Below, piece by piece: positions 12,139 to 23,133 of a stretch of 64,000 bases of DNA (its first letter is position 1; every line of letters begins with the position of its first letter). Both the position numbers and the translations under genes were made by a program. Under the pieces are notes generated by a model, which was given only the letters and a program-made list of their open reading frames with translations, was not told the DNA's origin and ran no database searches. Origin of the DNA: Isoetes taiwanensis (Eukaryota > Streptophyta > Lycopodiopsida > Isoetales > Isoetaceae); contig JAJEKV010000020.1 of assembly GCA_021234155.1 (NCBI GenBank), positions 20,083,018 to 20,147,017 on the forward strand, given 5' to 3'.

Positions 12139-13846
12139 ATGGATCCATTCAAGTTTTCGCAGAATGCAAAGCTCACTAATAATAATTACCATGCTTGGAA
12201 GAAGTTCATGACGAATTATTTGATATTTAGTGACATGGGAGCGGTGTTTGATGAAGACTTTATCAGCACCATGTCAGCAGATGCTGGCAGGGTAAACCAG
12301 AAAGCTTGTGCTCTTGTCAAAATGTTGGCTGAAGAGATAATTGGTCATGAAATCAACCATTTTACTGAGTTTAAGGAGATGTGGTCTCATTTGGAGAAGT
12401 CTCTTGATAGCAAGGGTATGGCTACCCAAATGCTAATCCAGAACAAAATGAGACATGCCCAATTAGGTGATTTCAAATCTTTCACAGCATACCTTACTCA
12501 GATGAAGCAATGGCGCTTGGATTACATGGCTACTGGTGGAGTGTTGTCTGAAAAACAGCTGATTCAAGATATCTTGATTGGTCTTCCTCCTTCGTATGAT
12601 ATTATCTCTTCGAAGATCAGGTACAAGGAGAAGATTGATATAGTCAAAGTAACCATTCTACTGCAATAAGAGGAGTTGGTGCAGAAGCAAAGGGATGGGA
12701 GAGTGGCCCATGCTAATTTTGTGTCTACTTCTCAGGCTGACACCAAGAAGAAGTTTACTGATAGCAAAGACTCTAAGAAGTCAGAAAATGTGAAGTCTGA
12801 TGGTAAGAAATCCAAGGAGTTCAAGTGCTGGAATTGTGGTGAAAAGGGTCACTACAGTTTGAATTGTAAGGAGAAGAAAAGCTCAAAGGATAGTGACACG
12901 AGAAGCACAACAGTCAACTCTAAGGGAGAGACAAGTGTTGTTGTGTGTGCCACTTTTGATGCTGAATATTTGAATCTTGCAGCAGCAGCCAGCACCTTAC
13001 ATAAGGACTGGATTTTGGACTCAGGGGCCACGGTTCATCTTATCGGAGATTCATATGTGTTTTCTGAACTTGAACATCGATCTGGAGGTGATGTGAAGAT
13101 GGGTGATGGATATTCTCTTCCTATCACAGGAAAGGGCATTGTAGCTTTTCAATTGCATGGACGTGATGTAGTTAATAAGGTCAGGAATGTCATGTTTGCT
13201 CCCGGATTACAGTCTAATATCATGTCTGCTGCTCAATTTGATAAAGCAGGCCATCACATTGTTCTCGGAAATGGCAAAGCCTATCTGCTGGGCAGGAATC
13301 CACTTGAAGGAATTGACTTGAAAAGTTTGCAGTTCATGGCATAGTGGACGCTGAAGAATGGCTTGTATGTCTTTGATGGTTCAGTTCATAAGACTGAACA
13401 TGGTCTTGTATGTGTTGATTTGATTGCTGAGCATCTGTGGCATGCTCGTTTTGGTCATGTTGGAGGCACTGCTGTACATGCTTTGTACAAGAACAAGATG
13501 GTTACAGGTATTCCCTTTCTGAAATGTGTCAAGCTTGAGTGTGCTGCATGCCATCTCAGAAAGCAACCTCAACAGCCTTTTCCACATCAGGCTATTCATT
13601 GAGCAACTCAACCCCTTGAGCTGCTACATTCTGATTTGTGCTATATGCCTGATGTTGGTATTTCTTGACCCTGATTGATGATTTCAGTAGGTACACTTGG
13701 TGTATACTTTGCACTGCAAATCTGAGGTGCTTGGCAAGTTCAAGGCCTTCAAAGCAACAGTCGAAAAGCGGACAGGATTAGTAATAAAAAAGTTGAGAAG
13801 TGACAATGGAGGCGAATATGTTTCTAATGCCTTCGAATTGGGGGAG
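12139..13846 (+). pseudogene. Truncated Ty1/copia gag-protease-integrase polyprotein
   Basis: This is the front part of a copia polyprotein. Frame 12139-12669 is the copia gag (UBN2 type), opening with MDPFKF and carrying the Y-H-A-W-K-K-F motif. After an in-frame TAA (12667-12669) the same frame continues with a CCHC knuckle (CWNCGEKGHYSLNC, about 12827-12868) and the protease site DSGATVHL (about 13018-13041). After a TAG at 13342 come the gag-pre-integrase motif LWHARFGHVG (about 13434) and the zinc-binding C-A-A-C-H-L. A TGA at 13600 and a frameshift near 13660 precede the integrase core piece LRSDNGGEY (about 13793-13819). Homology then stops near 13840. Reverse transcriptase and RNase H are absent. 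Confidence 0.85.
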
Positions 13847-15086
13847 GGAGTGGTGGTGGAGGAGCTGCTGTCAAAACTTTCCAACCAGAAGGATGGAGAA
13901 TGAGAGAGATAATGGATCTAGCTATGATCTCGGTTAGTACATAGATAGCCTGGATTTCTAGATAGTCATAGGACTAACCTTTGTATGCTTAGAAGATAGC
14001 TAGGATTAACCCTTGTATAAATAGATGTATGGTTAATCTCTATTTTATGTTCTATTCGAAGCTATGGATGGATGGATGGATGTATAATTATAGTTCTCTT
14101 TTTGTTCCTCCTGTGTTGTATGGGTAAAAAAGGGGTAGAGACCAAAGGGCCATCTAGAAGTAGAGATGTTCCTAGTTAGAACCCTTAAAATCCAGTAAAT
14201 GCGGCCTGTGCACAAGAGACCACCGGGCTGTGGATGCTATGATGTGGTTCAACACCAAATAATATACACAATTGGGGAAGTGGGGGTGGATGCCTTGCTG
14301 AGCGTGGCTACTGGGGCTCCTACAGTGTGCTAGGATTATAGTCGGTCACTATGTGTGAGCTGGGTATAGGTCTGACACCTCCTGGGTCACAGAAAACATG
14401 CCTATATGGACGTCTTGGACTTTGCGTAGTTTCGGGGGTAAGTCGAGTACGGATGCATGTGCACCTCGTGGCACGTATCCTCTAGCACATCCATGGAACC
14501 ATGTGATTCTGGAGGGGATTCATCCCTTCCCTGCCTCATCGGACCCAGGGAGATGTAACGGAGTAGTTTCATAGGGTGAATCCATGAGATTGCATCTCCG
14601 GAAGGCTACAACCACATCAGAACATGATTCAGCCTATCTGCAAAGTGTGCACAGGAGGGGCGGATGGAGTGAACTACCCTAGCCATTGTTCTATGCCAGC
14701 CAACACCATGTTATACCTCTGTCTGTTGTTATCTAGAGGCCCTGACCGTCAGTCGACCCCATGGAGTCTGAGCCCGGGGTAGAGCCCTTATTTATGGTGC
14801 ATTTCCTTTGTTATGTCAGTATTCTGTTGTTAGTTGTATTGATGATGATGGTGGTATATTATTTATTAGTATTGTTGCCAGGTGCTAACCTGTATGTACG
14901 CTTCCGCTATATAGGATTAAAATAGAAGGCGTGGGATGAATGACACCTCCGTGTCCTTCACCCGGACTCTTGGCCATCACAAGTGGTTTGAGTCAGACGG
15001 AGGGCCTTTCCATGGTGATGGATTCGCCATGAGAGGGGAATTTCCCGTATTTATATGAGCATCGTATGGATTCGAGGAGCGTCACA
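13847..15086 (+). repeat. LTR-like repeat X, copy 2, with upstream part
   Basis: 14035-15086 aligns with 1-1061 in the same orientation. The ~190 bases before it have no counterpart in the window because copy 1 starts at the edge. They include a TATA box (14016-14024) at a sensible place for an LTR promoter. The block begins where copia integrase homology is lost, so repeat X either inserted into the copia element or recombined with it. The end CGTCACA at 15086 is not followed by a primer binding site. Confidence 0.65.
14016..14024 (+). promoter_or_regulatory. TATA box in LTR-like repeat X
   Basis: TATAAATAG is followed ~20 bases later by the segment shared with copy 1. Its place is consistent with a U3/R boundary. 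Inference from motif and position. Confidence 0.4.
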
Positions 15087-15799
15087 CTTTATGTGATTGT
15101 GGCTTGGCATAAAACCCAGGGTGGATATGTCATGTCTATCATTTTCGCCTTGAACCAAATCCATATATGTATACCTGTTTTTCATATTGTGGAAAGTAAC
15201 CTTGGTGAAGATAATCCAACGAAGAAGAAAAAGAATTTAATCTATACGGCATGTTGCTTGTGCATAATAGCAATACTAGAATTCATGTTGACTAATTGGG
15301 TGATTTGCTCAAACTTTGATGGAATTGGATGCTTGGTGCCATTGGGTGAATATTACTCTACTACAAGATATTACATATTTTTGTGGATGACTTTGAGGTT
15401 AATGGTTTCTAACAAAATTGATTTTCTTTTTTAAGGAGTGTGTTTTATGAGATTGATCAAAAGTACTACTTGGTAAAACAAAGCACGAGAGCATGGGCTT
15501 ATGGTATAGATGGAAGATGGACTTTCTAGTTCTGGAAAAAATGAGGCATTATTCGAATAACGACTTCTAAAGATGGATACAACTTTTGGCTTAAAGAGGG
15601 GTATTAGACATTGGGATGACGGCTTTATTGAGGTGCTAGACAAGACTAATGATATTTGGTTAAATGCAAAAATGTGAACGTGAATGAGAGTTCACATGTC
15701 GCTAGATAGGCTTCAAAAACTTGGGAGTTCACAAAGTGAAATGAAAAACTAGTGATCTTTGGTTGGCTTAAAGGTTGACCTTAGTGATGTGGCCAAAAT
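15087..15799. other. Region with no recognisable gene
   Basis: One open frame of 122 codons (15066-15434) overlaps the end of repeat X and shows no known domain. The sequence is the left flank of the 6.8 kb insertion. Its natural continuation resumes at 22663. Confidence 0.4.
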
Positions 15800-16296
15800 A
15801 TTATATAATATTAGGTCCTATGAAACAAAGTGAAGTGGTGTTCTCATTGAGCTTTTGTAAAATCTTTGAGTACATACTGATCCCCCTACTAGGGGGTAGA
15901 AATTTTTTAAAAGCTTGAAAATTGAACATGCTCCGAAACTAGACAATTGATCGAGAGCATGATGAAACTGAAGAGTGCCAAATAAAAAGATGATTGTTCC
16001 GCCACTTGGTATGTGAGAAAGCTGGCGACCGCTCATCGGGATGAAAAACCCCGCCCTTTCGGGTTTTCGAGGAAAACACTAATGAGAAACGGTCGCCAAC
16101 GCTCTCGTTGAATGCCGCTAGCATACGTCAGCCAAGAAGTGAGCTGCTGCAAACAGGATGGTGCTGACAATCGAGAGAACTGTAAAAAAGGACCTACAAT
16201 GGAAAGTCTGAAAATGAGAATGACCCGTTAGAAAGTTAGGAGCCTTAAGCCAGGGCCCGTGCCAAACTGTAATGATATAAAAAGAATATAATAGCA

Positions 16297-16569
16297 CTCG
16301 GAGGCTCCAGGGCCACGCCGAGGAAGAAACAACAGCCGACCAACCGGGAACCATCCGCGGAATGACCATTGCGGGAAAAAACATCCGATTAGTGCTGCCT
16401 CGGAGGCTACATTGCCACGCCGAGAGAGAAATGAAAAAGAAGAAAGCCTCGGAGGCTACAGTGCCACGCGGAGAGAAAATGAACAAGAAAGTATGGCTCG
16501 GAGGTCACAACCACGCCGAGAAAGAAAGAAATGATAAGTAAGCCTCGGAGGCTACAGTGCCACGCCGAG
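16297..16569 (+). repeat. Hairpin-forming minisatellite, five copies
   Basis: Five copies of a ~26-bp core (consensus CTCGGAGGCTACAGTGCCAC followed by GCCGAG) start at about 16297, 16399, 16448, 16497 and 16544. The last four are 47-50 bp apart. Each core is self-complementary at its ends (CTCGG with CCGAG, GGC with GCC), so every unit could fold as a small stem-loop. The linkers are A-rich. Confidence 0.8.
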
Positions 16570-16689
16570 AAAAATGAAAAATAAGAGCATATCCGCGAGC
16601 AACTTTAACAATAGAACGTAATATGAGAAAAAGGGGAAGTCGTATGTGAAAATGACTAACAAGCTCAGATGTGACAGAGGGAGAGGGGG

Positions 16690-16850
16690 GCGGGAAATTT
16701 GTGGAGCCAGAAATGAGCAGAATGCAAATGAGCTCAAGAGAACGCCGATGACTGGAAATGAGGAAGGAGGCGGTATAAAAAGGACATGCGAGGTAGGGCG
16801 TCCCCATCCAAGGAATGTCGGTTCTATTGCTGTCGCAATAGAACCGTGGC
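16690..16850 (+). repeat. Terminal direct repeat of the 6.8 kb insertion, left copy
   Basis: The segment, from about GGAAATTTGTGGAGCC to CCGTGGC, is almost identical to 22508-22645. The left copy alone carries a ~22-base palindromic insertion (about 16821-16844), which in the right copy is replaced by TA. A TATA-like motif is conserved in both. Confidence 0.8.
16774..16781 (+). promoter_or_regulatory. TATA-like box in left terminal repeat
   Basis: TATAAAAA sits in the conserved terminal repeat and is repeated at 22589-22596. If functional it would drive transcription rightwards through the A-rich interior. Inferred from motif conservation only. Confidence 0.4.
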
Positions 16851-16866
16851 ATTCCTAGGATGGGTC
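16799..16866. other. Long hairpin at the junction of two unit ends
   Basis: The inner stem is perfect: CGGTTCTATTGC (16819-16830), loop TGTC, then GCAATAGAACCG (16835-16846). After a small bulge the stem continues with CCATCCAAGGAATG (16804-16817) facing CATTCCTAGGATGG (16850-16863). Such a structure could be a pre-miRNA-like foldback, or head-to-head termini of a small element. Confidence 0.8.
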
Positions 16867-19389
16867 CTATGAAACAACTAGTTGGCCGATAGAAGAGGAA
16901 TCAACCTCAAAAAACATGAAGCAAACTAGGACAACAACGAAAAAATCAGGCAAAAAGCGAAGCTAAGGGAGAAATGGGCAAAAGACAATTAGAACAGATC
17001 AAGCCCTTGGGGGATAACAACAAATTGTGAATCAAGGCTGCCGGAGTAACAGGGATAATCAGAGCAAAAGGCAGAAAACTTGATATATGGACATCAAGAG
17101 GGCAAAAAGAAGCAAGGCAAATCGAAAGGAGAGAACCAGAGAGCCAAGGCCAAGACCGATAACGAAAAAGACCAACATGAACAAGGCAATGAAGTACCTA
17201 GAGGACAAAGGGGCAGTCAAACCGGGGAAAGATAAAGCAAGTGTAGCAGGATTAAAGAAATAGAAGAACACCGACCCAAAGAGCAGAGAGCGAGATTGAG
17301 TAGCAGCAAAAGCGACACATCAAGGACCAAAAAAGGGGACAAGATAAAGGATACCAGCAAAGCGGGTCAGACAAGAACGACAAAGCAAATGGTGAACAGA
17401 ACTCTTCCATGCCAAATGCACATATGTAAAGAGCGAACTTACCAACCAAACCATGAAACAAGGAAACCAAACAAATGTGTGTTTCCAAGACTGAAGATCT
17501 AAGGTGCAAAGGATACTCCTATAGAGAATGCAAAGATAAAATTGTATAGAATCGCTAAGCAATAATCGAGGAATCAAACTGAAGTTATGACAAGCACAAA
17601 TGGAGGCTCTTACCAAAAATGTAGTGCAAAATGCTCACATGCAAAGAGCGACTTACCTTGGGAGAACGCAATGGATCAAAAAGAACCAAGAAGAACAAAT
17701 GTACACAAAAGAATAGATGGATATGGGTGCAACTGAGACGACAGAAGCCATATGGAACAATGATTTTAAAGAAGAGAACAGAGAAATAAGAGGAAAAAAG
17801 TGGCAATCATGCACAATAGTAATAAATACGAACAACAAGTCAAGTGAGAACTGCAGATCGAGAAAATAGAACAGACCAACCATATACAAGGAACAGCGGA
17901 GGAAGGAGGACCTCAACAAAGGTGACATATCAAGAAGTGATCAAAGCGTGAAGAACTAAACTATAAGCGAAAAACAACACGAAGAAAGGGCAAACACGTA
18001 AGGGACAAAATAACCATAACATAGACCACAATAGACGTCGAGCAATATGAATCTGCAACACAGGTGAGAGCATACTAATAATGGAATGCACAAGATCAAA
18101 AAATTGAAGGAATCTTAGCTTCATCGTAAAACAAAAAACCATCCAAATGAAACGAACAAGAGTGCAGAGATGGCCAAGTGTACACAATGAACGTAAGAGC
18201 AACGAAAATCACACACTCATCAACACCCAAATAGACCACAAATCAACAAAAACAGTGAATCCCAGAAGATGCCCAAAGATGCTGAACTAAAACCCAAGAA
18301 TGCTGCATTGAAATAATGATAACTGAACCTTGAGCAATAAAGCAAATTCATCGACATAAAAACCTGAAAATGGACTAACTATCCGAAAGAAATGCGCAGA
18401 TATGTAAATCAAACCACATGCATAAAAAAATGACGAATGAAAATACACCATGAGATGGAACGATCCAAAAGGGGACCATGTGGAACCATCGAACATGATC
18501 GGCTAATGACAAAGGATCCTATGTTATATAAAACACTGAGGCCACATATCCATAAAAAGGGGCAAATGGAACCATCAAACGAACATGATCGGCTAATGAT
18601 AAAGGATCCCATGAAATGACTACAAGGGTCAAACATGACAAATAAGAAGCAGAAGACAAAGACAATTCAAAATAAAAGTAAAAAAGGAAGGACAAATGAG
18701 GGACTGGAGCAATAGATAAATAGAGAAGTGAACCTAGGCGAGTCAAGTGGGTAAAATAACCGAAGGAGACAAAACTAAAAATAGAATGAACGGAGCAAAA
18801 GGGGTAAATAGAAACACGACACAAGAAAGAGCTAAAGGGATCATAAGAGATACTGACATGGGAACCATAAAAAAACATAGAGCAAAAAGAGACCAAACAA
18901 AGAATGAACTAAAAGCACTAAAGAGAATCTAAAACTAACTGGCAAAGGAAACACAGAAATACTTATAAAGGAAACAATAAACAAAACAAAATATATGCGA
19001 GAGACAGAATAACAAGAGCGAATGAATGGAATATGCAGAGTAGAAACAAGAAGTGAGAAGGAAATTATAGAGCAAAATAAGAACTAAAGCCAATGGGACA
19101 AATGGCGTAAATGACGTCAACGGGAAAGAAAGGAATGGACCAAGATAGAACATATATGACCGATCTTAATAGCACAAGGTCATGAAGACAAGACTACGTA
19201 AGGAACCATCAGAAAGGAGTAATCAAACCAAAGGAGCAAAAAATTACAAACCGAGATTAGAGATCAATCGATATCACAAAAAATGCTCAATAAAGATGCA
19301 GTCAACATAAAGTGGGCATAAATATGTATGGAATCGACAATGTCCAAGAACACCAAAAGATCTCAGAAGTGTGTCCAAGCATTCAAATG

Positions 19390-20050
19390 CAAACAAAGGA
19401 GCAATAAAAGAAGCCAACATTAAGAATGGATCCAATGCCCATACATATATGAAGAAGATGCATCAAAAGGAACCGAAAAGGTATGAAAAGGAACCACGTA
19501 AAAAGCCTAGGGCAAGCCATAAACCATGTAAGACAACACTATCTACCAAATGTATACGATGAAAATATGCAACAAACATACTGTATAGAATGTCGGAGAC
19601 CAAAATAAACTGTATAAATGAAAATAGACAACCCAGGATGAGGCAATGTAATGCGAACATTGGGCGCTAATTATGTGGTCTAGAGAATGAAATATGGCAA
19701 TCTCAAACAACCTGGAGCTTGGAAACTACGCAACGCACAATGATCCCAATGCTCTGAGCCAGAGGGTGCAAACATAAAAGAAGACAATACTAAGAATGGA
19801 TCTAATGCGCAAACATATATGAAGAAAGAAGAATATAGTAAATGAAACTAAATAGGCCTGAAAAGGAACCATGTAAAAAGCCTAAGGTGAGACATAAACC
19901 ATATGATATAAACATTATGCTAGAAGTATATGACCAAAACTGCATCAAGCATACTATGTAGAATGTCAACGACCAAAAGAAACTGTACCCATGAAACTAT
20001 AAAAAACCCAAGATGAAGAAATTTAATGTGAACATCAAGCGGCAAAAACG
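19390..20050 (+). repeat. Diverged ~290-bp direct repeat inside the A-rich insertion
   Basis: About 19405-19690 and 19785-20050 share many phrases in the same order, including AAGAATGGATC, ACATATATGAAGAAG, AAAGGAACCA, AAAAAGCCTA and a TAGAATGTC near the end. The two are tandem-like with an offset of ~380 bases. Identity by eye is around 70-75%. Confidence 0.6.
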
Positions 20051-21889
20051 AAGGGAAGAACCAACAACATCCAAATGGACGAACGAAACAAAATAGAACT
20101 ATTAGCAGTTAGACCACAAGCAGACAAAAGGGACAAACATAGGAACCCGAAGGCAAAATAGAGCAACACATAATTTTGATAAGGGAATGAATCAAGACCC
20201 TGGATTGGCCAATGGAGCAAAAAACAAACTAGAGATAACAGGATAAGCGACACACACATAGCCCCCAACGTGATAAAGAACTACAGATAGCAACGATCAA
20301 GCCAACCAACACATAAGACTGAATGAAATCAAGGTTTACGAAAATCACGCCAACCAAAGTCAGACCATTAAAACCAACAAGAGTGCATAGAAATGAGACA
20401 AGAGTATGTAGAGAAGATCAAACGTCTAAAAACAAAAAGATAGAACAACGCGAAGAACGAAGCCACATACATATTCATTGTTACCTGAATGAGTCGACAA
20501 ACCAACAAACATACGAAAGCTTGAGAGATAACCTGATGAAGATTATGGAATACAAAAATCTAGCAACCACGCCTAGAAGGAATCACCTTTGTCACTACAC
20601 TGCATCAAATAAAGGACACGATACCAGATACCAGAACCCCAACCATGAAGCCAGGCAGGGCACCCGACACCAGCAACTAAGGGGAACCGACTAACCAAAA
20701 GATATTAAAGTTACTGTCAAGCATATATACCATAATGAACGAATGAACCTTGCGTGTAGCAGGATAGATCCACCTAATACAATAGTCCTAGAGGTCATTT
20801 GCATATGTACATACTATATCTCATATGAATGTATCTAAGGTACTAGACCTGTCGAGAGACAACGTAGACAAAAACCATAGGAGTTACCTCCCTGCAACAT
20901 ATGCACCATACAATCCAAACAACGCCAAAATCTAGACGACTTGTTTAAACGTTGATGAAACAAAAGAGGTTTGAGAAACATGATAATAAGGTCCAAACTA
21001 TATAAAAGTCATACCCATGTTAAGCATGCGAGAACAAAAAATGCCGATACAACTAAGAAAACGAAACTAAGCAATGGACAATGGAACGTCGCATGCTGAT
21101 CTAAACTAAACAATAAAAAAGGGGACTTCGGCTGCATAAAAGAATAAAAATCATGGAAGCCGCCCACACATCAACAACCACATGAAACCACAATCAGCAA
21201 ATCCTCCAATAAAGATAACAAAGCGCAAAGGGGCATGCTAGATAACCGAGGAACTGGAAGATGCCAAATGGATATAAAGATGTGAATTGATGAAACAACA
21301 ATGTTCAACAGGGGAACAAACAAACAAGTAGAAATCCAAGACTGGAGCAAATGAACCTCAAAAGTACATAATGGAGCCATGAGAAGGGAACAAGTCTAAG
21401 TATGGATGCAAAAGAAACAAAACAATGTAACGAAATTATAACAATGTCAAAAATTGATGTGGAACGCCCAAGACACGGTCGTGAAAAGATCCAAGCCCCA
21501 AATTGTATCACAATATGCAGACTATAAGCGAGAACACTAAATCACAACTGTGGGACAAGACTTTGCCTATCCAGGTTAAAATCCCACCGTAGTTAGTCCC
21601 AAAGACATGCCCAATGCACTCGCTAGACAATATATAGGAAAGTGAAATCGATCTAGGAGGTTGAGAGCAAAGTGCCACAAGAGTCTAACAAGACGTCCTA
21701 TGAGAAAAAACAAGACTGTAACATAAAAACAAACCCTAAGAAAAAACGCAGAAGATAGAGCTAAAGGATCTATTAAAACAACGTTGTTTATTCCTAAAAA
21801 AAGAAGAGGGATAACAGAGGCTTGGTAACCCCAAACGAAGGGATGACAAGGGAAACTGACTCCCGGTATCCCCACCAAAACACCTGTGA

Positions 21890-22480
21890 TGACAGAGGCG
21901 GCGGCCGAGGCGGTGGCAGGGAAGAGCAGGTACGGATGGCGCCAGAAAATTTCGCGGTCAGACTCGAATGGGGAAGCCACAAGCAATAGGGTCAACATGA
22001 TCGCATGGGCTGACGGGGGCCAGGGGGTGCGGGCCGATTTGCAGAGAGGTGAACCAGCCAGGAGGCAGATCACTGGAAGCAGCCAGTAGGCAGATCACTG
22101 GAAGCTCAACATCGTCCAACCAGATGAACTCGGCAAGAAGAGGTGAGAAAAAGAAGACCAAACCAGTAGCCACAATCGAGATAGAAAAACCAAAAAGAAC
22201 AGGAAGAACCAGAAAGCTTGAGACCGACATCCCCTTTCAACCCCAACCAGAAAATCGAAATAAAGCCAAGAACATGAACTTCAACAAACCGATGTCCAAA
22301 CGGAAAAACCTGATTGAAAGAATACCGACGGAGCCAAAGAACCAAAAAGAAAAACTCACCATCGCAGCTGCCAACCTCGCAGCTCTTCACGAACCCATAA
22401 AACCGAAGCGTCCAAGAGAACGGATCCAAGCTGGAACAATCCAACCGCTTGCCGAAACTGGTAGGGAAAAGCCTTGAAGA
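21890..22480 (+). other. GC-richer segment of the insertion, possible captured gene piece
   Basis: The sequence here departs from the A-rich interior and contains GGCGGCGGCCGAGGCGGTGG. Within it a phrase of ~18 bases (AGGCAGATCACTGGAAGC) is directly repeated at about 22062-22079 and 22087-22104. A 142-codon frame (22049-22477) is basic and proline-rich and has no recognised domain. It may be captured host sequence. Confidence 0.3.
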
Positions 22481-22507
22481 TAGAAAACTTGTAGAGCGTT
22501 GAAGGTA

Positions 22508-22645
22508 GGAAACTTGTGGAGCCAGAAATGAGCAGAATGCAAATGAGCTCAAGAGAACGCCGATGACTGGAAATGAGGAAGGAGGCGGTATAAAAAGGAC
22601 ATGCGAGGTAGGGCGTCCCCATCCAAGGAATGTCGGTACCGTGGC
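22508..22645 (+). repeat. Terminal direct repeat of the 6.8 kb insertion, right copy
   Basis: Near-identical to 16690-16850 but without the internal palindrome. It ends ...GTACCGTGGC directly before the right copy of the 17-bp flanking repeat. Confidence 0.8.
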
Positions 22646-22898
22646 ATTATATAATATTAGGTTGTGAGTGGAGTGGGATTGGAATTTTTGAATGAGATTT
22701 TGCTAAAAGTTGGATATGTTGGATACGTCATAAATTTATTTCTTAGTCCAAGAGATTTTATGAATTGAATTGATTTTTATCATCCGCGGTATGGGCCCAT
22801 GGTGAATGTGTAAGAGGTAGCCAACATCATGTAAAGGCAAATTTTTGATCTAGGTTTGGAGGCTTAGGGTAATGAGAAACAAGGGTAATGTTGTGTCT

Positions 22899-23130
22899 GG
22901 GCGTTTAGTCTAGTGGTAACACACTAGGTCTAGCAACTATAGGTCTCGAGTTCGAGACCGCCCAGAATCGCACTCTGAACTGTTGGGTGTCAAAACCCAC
23001 AGACGCAATGTAAAGTGGTTGGGGGCAGGGCCCAACCAAGCAATGTAGTGTGGTGTGTGGTCACATGTCCAGTTGGATGCTGTCTAGTGGCGTGACATTA
23101 AAATACTATCTATCTATCTATCTATCTATT
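22899..23130 (+). mobile_element. tRNA-derived SINE with (CTAT)n tail
   Basis: The head (22899-22964) begins GGGCG and ends CGCCC, so a tRNA-like acceptor stem can close. It has a box A (TAGTCTAGTGG) and a box B (GAGTTCGAGACC), the internal promoter of RNA polymerase III. The body contains GGTTGGGGGCAGGGCCCAACC and ends GTGGCGTGACATTAAAATA, followed by about six CTAT units (23105-23129). The 3' end motif recurs at 45.8, 46.1, 46.3, 47.1 and 54.7 kb with other simple-repeat tails. No clear target duplication was found. Confidence 0.8.
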
Positions 23131-23133
23131 CAT

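Larger units (their letters stand above)
15817..22645. mobile_element. 6.83 kb purine-rich non-coding insertion with 17-bp flanking repeat
   Basis: The block is bracketed by ATTATATAATATTAGGT at 15800-15816 and 22646-22662, as a target-site duplication would be. Inside, a 5' terminal motif (GGTCCTATGAAACA, 15814-15827) recurs at 16863-16876. A 3' terminal segment (about 16690-16850) recurs almost unchanged at 22508-22645. The insertion therefore looks like two head-to-tail units sharing both ends: a ~1.03 kb unit and a ~5.8 kb unit. No transposase, gag or pol was found. The plus strand is markedly A/G-rich from ~16.6 to 21.8 kb. A 17-bp duplication fits a target-primed (LINE-mobilised) insert better than an LTR element, yet there is no poly(A) tail. 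The type of element is unknown to me. Confidence 0.65.

Noticed and set aside
15066-15434. 122-codon ORF after repeat X
   Set aside because: It begins inside the repeat, has no recognised domain and no codon-level support.
17059-19153. Many minus-strand ORFs of 60-125 codons rich in Phe, Leu and Ser that look like membrane proteins
   Set aside because: They follow from the purine-rich plus strand. They overlap in several frames, share no motif and have no supporting context.
15817-22645. Helitron assignment from the hairpin and a CTAG near 16855
   Set aside because: Helitrons insert between A and T without target duplication, whereas a 17-bp flanking repeat is seen here. No 5' TC...3' CTRR pair fits both ends.
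22899-22964. A genuine tRNA gene
   Set aside because: The head has Pol III boxes and a short acceptor stem but no good anticodon or D arms. It is fused to a SINE body with a simple-repeat tail.
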